Assembly: GCA_910589055.1 (NCBI GenBank)
Contig: CAJURN010000004.1
Location: 62,001-126,000, forward strand
Direction of reading: 5' to 3'
DNA length: 64,000 bases
From: an uncultured Muribaculaceae bacterium
Lineage (GTDB): Bacteria; Bacteroidota; Bacteroidia; Bacteroidales; Muribaculaceae
This document shows positions 32,296 through 40,115 of the stretch, one piece after another. Below the pieces are notes generated by a model, which saw nothing but the letters and a program-made list of their open reading frames with translations, made no database searches and had not been told where the DNA came from. The position numbers were made by a program, and so were the translations under genes. The stretch's first letter is position 1; every line of letters begins with the position of its first letter.

Positions 32296-34716
32296 ATGAG
32301 ATATATCACACTTATAAATCTTTTACTTGCATCTGCCGTGGCCGCTCCGGCAGCTATGGCGGCTGACACGGCATCAGAATTGCGCCTTACAACGGCTTCG
32401 GGCACTACCGTTTCGGTGACAGCAGTAAGCCCCAATGTGCTCCGTGTGGCCTCAGCATCCGCCGGAGAAACCCTCCCTACCGCGCCCCGCACACTGGTTC
32501 TCCCCGCCACGGGCGACGGCGGAGCTACCGTAAGCGGCACGCCGGCCATATCCACCATAACAACCTCTGCCGGACTCATGGCCTCCGTGAATCCCCGCAG
32601 CGGCGCCGTGACAATCGACGGCGGCACTCCCGGCTCGGTAGTGTATGACAGCGGCCTGCGCACACAGGCCGGGGGCGAGCGCACAATCTCCCTGCTGACA
32701 GGCTCGGAAGGCTCGTTCTACGGCGCCGGCGAACGCGGACATTCTTTCAACCTCCGCGGCGACACTCTCGTGATGTACAACCGACCCACCTACGGCTACA
32801 CCGGCACCGACCCGCGCATCAGCCAGATGAACGTGACTATGCCGCTGTTTCTTTCGCCCGAGGGTTATGCAATCGTTTTCGACGACCCCGCCACTGCAAA
32901 GCTCATCCTCGGCAATCCCGTGAAATATATAACCGAAAGCCCCGTGCCGGTGAGCTACTACTATGTAGGCGGCGTCAACAGCCTTGCCGACGTGACCGAG
33001 CAACTCTCTTCTGTTACAGGGCGCCAGGACCTCGCGCCGCTGTGGTCGCTGGGATATATCACTTCCAAGTACGGCTACCGCAGCCAGAAGGAGACAATCG
33101 GCGTGGTGGACACGCTCAAGACTCTCGGCTACCCTCTTGACGGGGTGGTACTCGACCTCTACTGGTTCGGTAAGGAGGAAGACATGGGACGTCTCGACTG
33201 GGACCGCGAAAACTGGCCCAACCCGCGTAAGATGCTCTCCGACCTTCGTCGCAAGGGCGTGAACGTAGTGCCCATTACCGAGCCTTTCGTGCTCCGCAAC
33301 GGCAAAGGAATTGACAATTTCAAGAAACTCGACTCCAAAGGAATGTTTGTACGCGACTCGCTCGGCAACACCCACGACATCACTATCTGGGTGGGCGAAG
33401 GCGGTATGCTCGACGTTTCCAACCCTGACACACGCGCATGGCTCCGCAACATGTACAAGACCAACACCGACCTCGGCGTGGCTGGATGGTGGGGCGACCT
33501 CGGCGAACCTGAGGCACACCCCGAAACCGCCGTGCACGCCAACGGTCTCAAGGCGCGCCACTATCACAACATGTATGGAAACGACTGGAGCAGCATAATC
33601 TACGACCTCTTCCGCGAGGAATATCCCGACACACGCCTTTTCACCCTCATGCGTGCCGGAACAACCGGACTTCAGCGCAACAGCGTGTTCCCCTGGTCGG
33701 GCGACGTGTCGCGCTCGTGGGGCGGTCTTGAGCCGCAGATACGCATCATGCTCAACTCGGGTCTGAGCGGCCTGGCATATATGTCGCACGACGTGGGCGG
33801 TTTCGCCATCGACCGCGAACATCCTTACGACCCGGAGCTTTATGTGCGCTGGCTCCAGCTCGGACTGTTCTCTCCGGTGCTGCGCACACATTCCCAAGAA
33901 TTTGCCGAACCGTACAAGTATCCTGAGCATGCCGGCGTGATCGAGCAGCTTGTGAAGGACCGCTACCGTTGGCTCCCGTACAACTACACCCTCGCCTACG
34001 AAAACGCCACCAAAGGCTGGCCCTTGGTGCGCCCCCTCGGATTCCATGACAATGGACTCAGCGCCACAGCCTCCGATTCGATTTACGACGAATTTCTGTG
34101 GGGTCGCGATGTGCTCGTGGCTCCGGTGCTGACACAAGGAGCGTCGTCGCGCCGCATCGTTTTCCCCGAAGGTTCGCAGTGGGTGGATTTCTCCGACCCC
34201 AACACCGTATACGACGGGGGCACAGTGCTGCCCGACTATCCGGCGCCGCTTGAGAAGTTGCCGCTGTTTGTCCGCGCGGGTGCTTTCATTCCCATGGCCG
34301 ATTATAAGATGGAAAATACCGGCGACTACCGTTCCGACCGCTTCACCGTAGAATACTTTCCTCGTCCGGGCGTGACTTCGGAATATACGCTCTACGACGA
34401 CAATCATCTGTCGGCACGTTCAATCGCCGACGGCGAGTACCGGCTCATCCGCTTCCGCGGCTCCGAATCCGACCTCGGCAGCATCGAAATTGAAATCACA
34501 TCCGAAGGCACCTACAAAGGCGCGCCCAAGGCCATCGACCTCACATTCGACATCCACGCCATCCCGGCAGGAACTCACGTGACGGCTGTCGAAGGCGCCA
34601 AGGGCAAGGTGACAGTGGATAGCCGCAAAGGCACGGCTCGCGCCACCCTGCGCTACATCCCCGGCACCACCGCCCGCGTGAAGCTCGCCCTCACCGCAGG
34701 ACACCGTGCAAGATAA
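32296..34716 (+). CDS. GH31 family alpha-glycosidase, secreted
   Basis: The 806-residue enzyme has a signal peptide (MRYITLINLLLASAVAAPAAMA), an N-terminal galactose-mutarotase-like beta domain (about 25-240) and a GH31 barrel. In the barrel, GVAGWWGDLGEPEAHP holds the nucleophile Asp401 and VFPWSGDVSRSWGGL the acid/base Asp. Two beta domains follow, the last with a DUF5110-like strand pattern. GH31 includes alpha-glucosidases, alpha-xylosidases and transglucosidases; WWGDLGEPE resembles the alpha-glucosidase/4-alpha-glucosyltransferase side, but the substrate is not decided. The divergent GH92 mannosidase suggests action on a mannose- and glucose-containing glycan. ribE follows 48 bp later on the same strand. 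Confidence 0.9.
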   Translation: MRYITLINLLLASAVAAPAAMAADTASELRLTTASGTTVSVTAVSPNVLRVASASAGETLPTAPRTLVLPATGDGGATVSGTPAISTITTSAGLMASVNPRSGAVTIDGGTPGSVVYDSGLRTQAGGERTISLLTGSEGSFYGAGERGHSFNLRGDTLVMYNRPTYGYTGTDPRISQMNVTMPLFLSPEGYAIVFDDPATAKLILGNPVKYITESPVPVSYYYVGGVNSLADVTEQLSSVTGRQDLAPLWSLGYITSKYGYRSQKETIGVVDTLKTLGYPLDGVVLDLYWFGKEEDMGRLDWDRENWPNPRKMLSDLRRKGVNVVPITEPFVLRNGKGIDNFKKLDSKGMFVRDSLGNTHDITIWVGEGGMLDVSNPDTRAWLRNMYKTNTDLGVAGWWGDLGEPEAHPETAVHANGLKARHYHNMYGNDWSSIIYDLFREEYPDTRLFTLMRAGTTGLQRNSVFPWSGDVSRSWGGLEPQIRIMLNSGLSGLAYMSHDVGGFAIDREHPYDPELYVRWLQLGLFSPVLRTHSQEFAEPYKYPEHAGVIEQLVKDRYRWLPYNYTLAYENATKGWPLVRPLGFHDNGLSATASDSIYDEFLWGRDVLVAPVLTQGASSRRIVFPEGSQWVDFSDPNTVYDGGTVLPDYPAPLEKLPLFVRAGAFIPMADYKMENTGDYRSDRFTVEYFPRPGVTSEYTLYDDNHLSARSIADGEYRLIRFRGSESDLGSIEIEITSEGTYKGAPKAIDLTFDIHAIPAGTHVTAVEGAKGKVTVDSRKGTARATLRYIPGTTARVKLALTAGHRAR

Positions 34717-34764
34717 ATCTTGACCCCGGGACAAAAACAGACTAATCAACAAAACAAGACAAAT

Positions 34765-35388
34765 ATGTTTTCAGGAATAGTAGAAGAAGCGGCACAAGTG
34801 GTGGCCGCAGAGCGTGTTGACGGCAATGTCAACCTCACCGTAAAATGCTCTTTCGCCGACGAGCTGCGCATCGACCAGTCGGTGGCCCACAACGGCGTGT
34901 GCCTCACAGTAGTGGCACTCAATCCCGACGGAACATACGTTGTAACGGCCATTCAGGAAACCCTCGACCGCTCCAACATCGGCGACCTCCGCCCCGGTGA
35001 CCTCGTGAATCTCGAGCGATCCATGCTCATGAACGGACGCCTCGACGGCCACATCGTGCAGGGACACGTCGACACCACCGCACTGTGCACCGCCGTGGAA
35101 GACCTCGACGGAAGCCGTTATTTCACATTTGAATACGACATCACCCCCGAGCTCGCAGCCAAGGGCTACATGACCGTAGAAAAAGGCTCGGTGACCGTAA
35201 ACGGCGTAAGTCTCACCGTGTGCGACAGCACCCCGCGCTCCTTCCGCGTGGCAATCATCCCCTACACTTTCGAGCACACCAACTTCAAGACCATCGCCCC
35301 CGGCTCGCGCGTCAACCTCGAATTCGACATCATCGGCAAATACCTCGCCCGCATGGTCGAACTCGAAAACCTGACGCCCCGCAACTGA
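34765..35388 (+). CDS. ribE: Riboflavin synthase, alpha subunit
   Basis: The ATG at 34765 gives the canonical start MFSGIVEEAAQV; a TTG further upstream in the same frame adds only polar residues. The 207-residue protein has two lumazine-binding repeats: one around LRIDQSVAHNGVCLTVVAL and the second around EKGSVTVNGVSLTVCDS. Between them is the conserved NGRLDGHIVQGHVDTTA. It converts two 6,7-dimethyl-8-ribityllumazine molecules to riboflavin plus a pyrimidine product. No other rib genes are adjacent, and no FMN riboswitch was seen in the 48-bp gap upstream, so expression probably depends on the GH31 transcript or an unseen promoter. Confidence 0.93.
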   Translation: MFSGIVEEAAQVVAAERVDGNVNLTVKCSFADELRIDQSVAHNGVCLTVVALNPDGTYVVTAIQETLDRSNIGDLRPGDLVNLERSMLMNGRLDGHIVQGHVDTTALCTAVEDLDGSRYFTFEYDITPELAAKGYMTVEKGSVTVNGVSLTVCDSTPRSFRVAIIPYTFEHTNFKTIAPGSRVNLEFDIIGKYLARMVELENLTPRN

Positions 35389-35419
35389 TTCCGCTCCTAT
35401 TGAACATTATTAAATAGAC

Positions 35420-35487
35420 AACCCCGACCGATCCGCAGCTGACGCAGCGATTGGTCGGGGCTTTATTATCGTGGCCGCTATGCGGTA
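35420..35487. repeat. CCCCGACC terminator-like repeat, copy 2
   Basis: CCCCGACC (35422-35429) pairs with GGTCGGGG (35453-35460) and is followed by CTTTATTAT, so it can end ribE transcription. GCAGCTGACGCAGCGATTGG and GGCCGCTATGCGG are shared with 12714-12790. It separates convergent ribE (+) and the thioredoxin-like gene (-). Confidence 0.65.
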
Positions 35488-35490
35488 CGA

Positions 35491-36585
35491 TTATTTCGTA
35501 TTCGTCGACAGATAGGTGTCGAGCATGCCGGGAGCATAGCCTTCGGTGCGGTCGAGCAGGGTGAGGTCAGGGCCGAAAAGGAAGAAGGTCGGGTAGCAGT
35601 TGACCCCGTATTTCAGGCAGACTTCTCCGGTAGCGCCAGAGCCGTCGAAAAGCGAGGGCCACGTTGGCGCATCGCGTTTTACCATTTGCCGCCAATTAGC
35701 CTCGGTATTGTCGCAGGAGTAGTTTATGAAGGCGACCTTCCCGGCATACTTCTCCTTTATTTCGTGGATTTCTTTAGCGGCAGCGATGCACGGGCCGCAA
35801 TAAACCTGAGAAAAGTCAATCAGAATATACGGCTCGGTCAGATTGGCAAGATTCACTTCATTTCCGTTCTGGTCTTTGGCAATGATATTGAAATCGCTTA
35901 ACCGGTCGCCAATGGCGATGGATTCCACATTCAGGTAGCCATTGATTGCCTTTCCATACGGGCTTTCCCTGCGGTCCGGCTCCAGGGCATCGTAAAATTT
36001 CCTGACATCCTCCTTGGGCATATCCATCATTTTGTACTCCATCTGCGACAGGACGTGCCATGAATTGGGATTACGCATAAAAAAATCACATTGCAGCGAG
36101 TCCAGTTTTCTGGCCATGGAAGAATACTCTCGCTTCTCCTCATCGGTCATCGAGCGGAATTTCCGCGCAAGACGCGAAATCTCGTTTATCCTATACCCGA
36201 TTTCACGGTTAAAGCTCATCATGTCATTGCTCCACGGAGCGCCTTCATAATTAAGCGCTTCCTTGTCGATATCGTCAGCCGCACCGGAAATAACTTCCTC
36301 GTGGCCGTTACTCACGTAGGTTGTGATTGTACCCTTGTCGGTGAAGACATACATCCTCGCGGGTATCTCCACTTGGCTTATACCATGGAGTTCGGCTCTG
36401 TCGTTTACAATAAATATTGAGTCAAATCGGAAATCGTCGTATGTCGCGCCGTCATGAATACGGACTTTGCATACCGTTGAATCCGGGAATCCCGTGATAT
36501 GAAACCGCGTTGTAAAACCGCCGTCACCGGCCGCGCATACGCCACAGGTCAACAATGCTATTACTATGCTTAAGAGATTTTTCAT
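35491..36585 (-). CDS. TlpA-like thioredoxin-fold protein with N-terminal DUF4369-type domain
   Basis: The 364-residue protein has a signal peptide (MKNLLSIVIALLTCGVCAA) and an N-terminal beta domain (about 25-125) of the kind found before periplasmic thioredoxins in Bacteroidota. A helical linker follows (about 125-205). The C-terminal AhpC/TSA-thioredoxin domain contains the redox motif VYCGPC (about residue 265) and the cis-Pro-type CYPTFFLF. It should act in the periplasm as a disulfide reductase or in oxidative or cytochrome maturation tasks, as TlpA/ResA proteins do. Its promoter box (36615-36622) lies 30 bases upstream, and a 32-bp palindrome sits about 50 bp behind that. Confidence 0.82.
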   Translation of the reverse strand: MKNLLSIVIALLTCGVCAAGDGGFTTRFHITGFPDSTVCKVRIHDGATYDDFRFDSIFIVNDRAELHGISQVEIPARMYVFTDKGTITTYVSNGHEEVISGAADDIDKEALNYEGAPWSNDMMSFNREIGYRINEISRLARKFRSMTDEEKREYSSMARKLDSLQCDFFMRNPNSWHVLSQMEYKMMDMPKEDVRKFYDALEPDRRESPYGKAINGYLNVESIAIGDRLSDFNIIAKDQNGNEVNLANLTEPYILIDFSQVYCGPCIAAAKEIHEIKEKYAGKVAFINYSCDNTEANWRQMVKRDAPTWPSLFDGSGATGEVCLKYGVNCYPTFFLFGPDLTLLDRTEGYAPGMLDTYLSTNTK

Positions 36586-36614
36586 GATTGATTTATTAAG
36601 TGAATGTTACGCGG

Positions 36615-36622
36615 CAAAAGTA
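36615..36622 (-). promoter_or_regulatory. Promoter -7 box TACTTTTG of the TlpA-like gene
   Basis: TACTTTTG on the minus strand matches TAnnTTTG and lies 29 bases upstream of the ATG at 36585. Confidence 0.5.
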
Positions 36623-36664
36623 AGACATTCCCCCGATTTTTCAAAAAATTCTTTATAATCCGTT

Positions 36665-36696
36665 TTTTAATTATGGCGAATTCGCCATAATTAAAA
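36665..36696. promoter_or_regulatory. Perfect 32-bp palindrome upstream of the TlpA-like gene
   Basis: TTTTAATTATGGCGAA (36665-36680) is followed without a spacer by its exact reverse complement (36681-36696). It lies 43 bp upstream of the TlpA-like promoter box and 54 bp downstream of the preceding gene's stop. It may be an operator or a terminator; the zero spacer and position favour an operator. Confidence 0.5.
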
Positions 36697-36750
36697 CTAA
36701 TTCCGGCTGAAGTCTCACGAGCACGGGCACGTATCCTCCACGCCGGCGGC

Positions 36751-37854
36751 TTACTTTTCCGGACGGAGTGAGTCGACTTGCTCGACAAGTTGCTGAACCG
36801 CAGGTGATAAGGGACGCAGGCTGTCCGGATATCGGAAGGGAAGGCGCGTGAAGTCGTCGGTCATTTCCTTGTATTCCGCTACGGTACAATTCGTGATTTC
36901 TACGGGACACAACTCAAGATAAGTACTCATTTCCACCGGCAGCTTTGTGCCGAAGAGCTTCTTGATCCACTTTCCCCTGCCTATGAGATGGATATTATAC
37001 GTGCCGCTTATAAAATCATTGATACCGTATTGCCCCTGATCATTATCGGCATACGTCATTGTCCACGAACCCGCGTCGATGTCGACCGTAATACCGAGAA
37101 GTTTGAAGATAAAAGGCGACCACTTCCGGTCCTTATGATTACTCAGAACATCGGCAGTTTTCGAGAAAACGCCGTTTTTCCTCCTGTATATAAACTGCGG
37201 GCCGTACTTGCCATGAACGGTATCCGCGTCAGCTCCACCGCGTAACGCATCGGGAAGTTCCACCTTTTCCGAAGGCAGAAATGCCATGAAATCAAACCAC
37301 GAAAGATCAGCAACATCATCGCCGGTCCGAGGTCGGAAAACGCTGTCCTGCCCCTGCTTGACAATACGCGCATAGCGCTTATATGCCTTGGCGCAAGGTT
37401 TGGCATCATGACTTTTATATCCCTTGACCTTTCCATCGGCAATGAAAGCCTCGGCCATATATTCACAATAATAGAGCATCGTATCGGCTCCGGCAATTCC
37501 TGAACTGTATTCCCGCGCAAAGCACAGGACACGCTTAATCGGTCTGTCGCCGAGAGAAACAACAAGCTCGTTAAGAGGCAATGCCGCCACTTCCATACGG
37601 ACAACATCGCCCGACGATTCCACAGGCTCGTATCCGACACATCGTACCGTCACAGGAAAACTGCTCTCGCTTGCCACCGTAATAAGCCCGTCGCCATCGG
37701 TAATCCCAAGAATCACTCCGGATTTGTCAATCACGGTAGCCCCGGCCAACGGTGCACCGTCCGTGCCGTCAAGCACCTGCACCCTCCGGCCCGCATCAGC
37801 ACTCAAGGCTGCCAGACACAAAGCCATAACAAAAATAAAACACCTGCCAATCAT
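36751..37854 (-). CDS. Secreted protein with carboxypeptidase-like regulatory domain
   Basis: The start at 37854 (MIGRCFIFVMALCLAALSADA) supplies a signal peptide; longer frames would run into the tRNA-Leu gene and its terminator. The 367-residue product begins with a carboxypeptidase-regulatory/CNA-B-like beta-sandwich (about 22-90: GAPLAGATVIDKSGVILGITDGDGLITV, then VGYEPV). It continues with a larger region (about 95-350) matching no domain I can name; this contains a helix-rich portion with YCEYMAEAFIADGKVKGYKSH. Such proteins are common envelope proteins of Bacteroidota. There is no barrel, so it is probably periplasmic. No partner gene is evident. Confidence 0.65.
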   Translation of the reverse strand: MIGRCFIFVMALCLAALSADAGRRVQVLDGTDGAPLAGATVIDKSGVILGITDGDGLITVASESSFPVTVRCVGYEPVESSGDVVRMEVAALPLNELVVSLGDRPIKRVLCFAREYSSGIAGADTMLYYCEYMAEAFIADGKVKGYKSHDAKPCAKAYKRYARIVKQGQDSVFRPRTGDDVADLSWFDFMAFLPSEKVELPDALRGGADADTVHGKYGPQFIYRRKNGVFSKTADVLSNHKDRKWSPFIFKLLGITVDIDAGSWTMTYADNDQGQYGINDFISGTYNIHLIGRGKWIKKLFGTKLPVEMSTYLELCPVEITNCTVAEYKEMTDDFTRLPFRYPDSLRPLSPAVQQLVEQVDSLRPEK

Positions 37855-37874
37855 AAGAATGAGAATGTAGATTA

Positions 37875-37917
37875 TAAAAAAATAATGGCCGAAAAATGTA
37901 TGTTTTTCAGCCATTAT
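37875..37917 (-). terminator. Terminator of the tRNA-Leu gene
   Basis: On the minus strand ATAATGGCTGAAAAA (37917-37903) pairs with TTTTTCGGCCATTAT (37896-37882), with one G-U-type mismatch. It is followed by seven T residues, immediately downstream of the tRNA. Confidence 0.8.
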
Positions 37918-37920
37918 CAG

Positions 37921-38002
37921 TACCCGGACCCGGGATCGAACCGGGATGGGTTGCCCCAACGGTGTTTGAGACCGTCGCGTCTACCGATTCCGCCATCCGG
38001 GC
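37921..38002 (-). tRNA. tRNA-Leu (anticodon CAA)
   Basis: The minus strand folds as a class II tRNA of 82 nt. The acceptor GCCCGGA pairs with TCCGGGT (with a G-T first pair), with A as discriminator. The anticodon stem ACGGT/ACCGT encloses the loop CTCAAAC, giving anticodon CAA. A long variable arm and the T loop GGTTCGATCC are present. It reads UUG codons. The 3' CCA is not encoded. Confidence 0.95.
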
Positions 38003-38301
38003 GTCTTCGCCTGCAAAGGTAAGGACATTTGGCGGATTTTGCAAATTTTCTTTTTATTCGTTCCGATGCGCGCCTGCGAGCCGTTAATTAAGCGGATTTT
38101 TAAAAGCCCGTTGATATTTTTAAGCCATTGAGCCCTTTTGCTTAACATTTCAAATCAGGTCCACAACAAACCCCATTTACACAATATCTTTTTGTCGCAA
38201 TTTTCTTTGATTTTACGGATTTTTTATACTTCCTTTGCAAATCAAACAACAAATATCATCATTTCGTCAACCACAGCAAAACGCTTAAACTTTACCGCCC
38301 A

Positions 38302-39666
38302 ATGACTGAATCCAAGAAATTTCTGCTCAGGGAATCGGACATTCCCACGCAATGGTACAACATACTTCCCGACATACCGGTGAAACCCCTGCCTATCATC
38401 AATCCCGCGACCAAGGAGCCGCTGAAGGCCGAAGACCTCTATCCGCTCTTCGCCGAGGAACTTGCCCGTCAGGAATTTAACGACACCGATTCCTGGATTG
38501 AGATTCCCGACGAGGTGCGCGAAATGTACAAGATCTGGCGCCCGACGCCGCTTGTGCGCGCCCGCGGATTGGAGAAACTGCTCGACACCCCTGCGCATAT
38601 CTACTTTAAAAATGAAAGTGTGAGCCCCGTCGGCTCCCACAAGCTGAACTCGGCCATAGCCCAGGCCTACTACTGCAAGCAGCAGGGCATCACAAACATC
38701 ACAACCGAAACCGGAGCGGGCCAGTGGGGCGCGGCTCTTTCGCTGGCGGCCAAGCACTTTGGCCTGGCTCTGGCAGTGTATATGGTAAAGGTGTCATACC
38801 ACCAGAAGCCCTACCGCCGCTCAATCATGCAAACATATGGCGCCGAAGTGGTGGCATCGCCGGGCATGTCGACCAAAGCCGGGCGCAAAATCATCACTGA
38901 AAACCCCAATCATCAAGGCTCGCTCGGCACAGCCATTTCCGAGGCGGTGGAACTGGCAATGTCCACGCCCAACTGCCGCTACACCCTCGGCTCGGTACTC
39001 AACCACGTATCGCTGCATCAGACGGTTATCGGTCTCGAAGCCGAAAAGCAGATGGAAATGGCCGGAGAATACCCCGACACGGTAATCGCCTGTTTCGGTG
39101 GAGGAAGCAACTTCTCCGGACTGGCTTTCCCCTTCCTGCGCCACAACTTCAGCGGCTCGGCCCGCACCCGATTTATCGCCGCCGAACCGGAATCATGTCC
39201 CAAACTCACCCGCGGAATCATGCAGTACGACTTCGGCGACGAGGCCGGTTACACACCGCTGATTCCCATGCTCACCCTCGGCCATAATTTCGCCCCGGCC
39301 AACATCCACGCCGGAGGACTCCGCTACCATGGCGCAGGGGCAATCGTGAGCCGTCTGAAAGCCGACGGCCTGATTGACGCCGTAGACATTCCGCAGCTTG
39401 AGACATTCCGCGCCGCGCAGACCTTCGCCGCCGCTGAGGGCATAATTCCCGCTCCGGAAAGCTCCCATGCCATTGCCGCCACCATCCGCCGTGCGCTCAA
39501 AGCCCGCGAGGAAGGCCGCAAAGAGGTAATACTTTTCAACCTCTCCGGCCACGGACTCATCGACATGGCCGCCTACGACCGCTTTCTCTCCGGCGACCTC
39601 GCCGATTACAGCGTTTCCGACGAAGAAATCGCCCGCAACGTCGCCTCACTCGAAAAGATTATATAG
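38302..39666 (+). CDS. trpB2: TrpB2-type tryptophan synthase beta-like PLP enzyme
   Basis: The 454-residue protein starts MTESKKFLLRESDIPTQWYNI and has the long N-terminal extension of the TrpB2 group. The PLP lysine is in VGSHKLNSA (about residue 113). The indole/serine region is TTETGAGQWGAALSLA, and the phosphate-binding loop is ACFGGGSNFSGLAFPF. TrpB2 enzymes make tryptophan from indole and serine, usually without a TrpA partner. No other trp genes lie nearby, and no leader peptide or T-box is visible upstream, so it is a stand-alone gene that may salvage indole. Confidence 0.9.
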   Translation: MTESKKFLLRESDIPTQWYNILPDIPVKPLPIINPATKEPLKAEDLYPLFAEELARQEFNDTDSWIEIPDEVREMYKIWRPTPLVRARGLEKLLDTPAHIYFKNESVSPVGSHKLNSAIAQAYYCKQQGITNITTETGAGQWGAALSLAAKHFGLALAVYMVKVSYHQKPYRRSIMQTYGAEVVASPGMSTKAGRKIITENPNHQGSLGTAISEAVELAMSTPNCRYTLGSVLNHVSLHQTVIGLEAEKQMEMAGEYPDTVIACFGGGSNFSGLAFPFLRHNFSGSARTRFIAAEPESCPKLTRGIMQYDFGDEAGYTPLIPMLTLGHNFAPANIHAGGLRYHGAGAIVSRLKADGLIDAVDIPQLETFRAAQTFAAAEGIIPAPESSHAIAATIRRALKAREEGRKEVILFNLSGHGLIDMAAYDRFLSGDLADYSVSDEEIARNVASLEKII

Positions 39667-39850
39667 GCAAATAGGCTATTTTAGGCAATAAAAGGCAAAT
39701 AGGCTATTTTAGGCAATAAAAGGCAAATAGGCTGTTTTAGGCAAAGAAAGGCAAATAGGTAAAGGAAGGCAAGATAATGGTTCTTACGACAGTTTCCATT
39801 ATCTTGCCTTTTTGCCTTTATAACCCTTTTTTGCCTAAATTCCCCTATCT
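39665..39850 (+). repeat. GGCAA-word hairpin repeat, full copy with 28-bp tandem arm
   Basis: Three consecutive 28-bp units (39665-39692, 39693-39720, 39721-39748, the last with mismatches) start AGGCAAATAGGCT. The core stem is AAGGCAAGATAATGG (39766-39780) with CCATTATCTTGCCTT (39796-39810), perfect over 15 bp with a 15-base loop. A right arm of TTGCCT words follows. It begins on the trpB2 stop codon and may also terminate that gene. Confidence 0.75.
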
Positions 39851-40115
39851 CCCTGAGATAAAGTGAACAAGCATTTTTAATACATTTTAACTTTTGAGTA
39901 ATTCATTTTACATTGTTTTTGTTTACTTTTGTGCACTTTTAGGTGCCAAGCTATTGATGCTGCATACTTTACGGGATAATTCTGCACAAGTATTTTCAAC
40001 TCGAGTTTGCAAAAAAATACCTATTCAGGCACTTTTTTTAGAAACTATCAAATTCGGCGACCGAGCCGGAACGAAAGAACAACAAATATAATACAAACCA
40101 ACATTCTCTCCATAT
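39851..40115 (+). other. Gene-free leader of the interrupted secreted-protein gene
   Basis: A probable -7 box TACTTTTG is at 39924-39931, giving a leader of about 180 bases to the ATG at 40116. A small open frame in the leader has no convincing coding character. Confidence 0.45.

Noticed and set aside
32205..32684. Upstream extension of the GH92 gene
   Set aside because: It runs antisense through the GH31 gene and the divergent promoter; the GTG at 32204 gives a signal peptide.
34717..34764. FMN riboswitch before ribE
   Set aside because: The gap is only 48 bp and lacks the conserved RFN element segments.
37855..37959. Upstream extension of the 36751-37854 gene
   Set aside because: It overlaps the tRNA-Leu terminator and gene; ATG 37854 starts a clean signal peptide.
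39665..39748. 28-bp direct repeats as a CRISPR array
   Set aside because: The units are contiguous with no spacers and there are no cas genes; it is a tandem arm of the word-repeat element.
39894..40091. Small 65-codon frame in the leader of the interrupted gene
   Set aside because: It overlaps the probable promoter box, and codon use and composition look non-coding.
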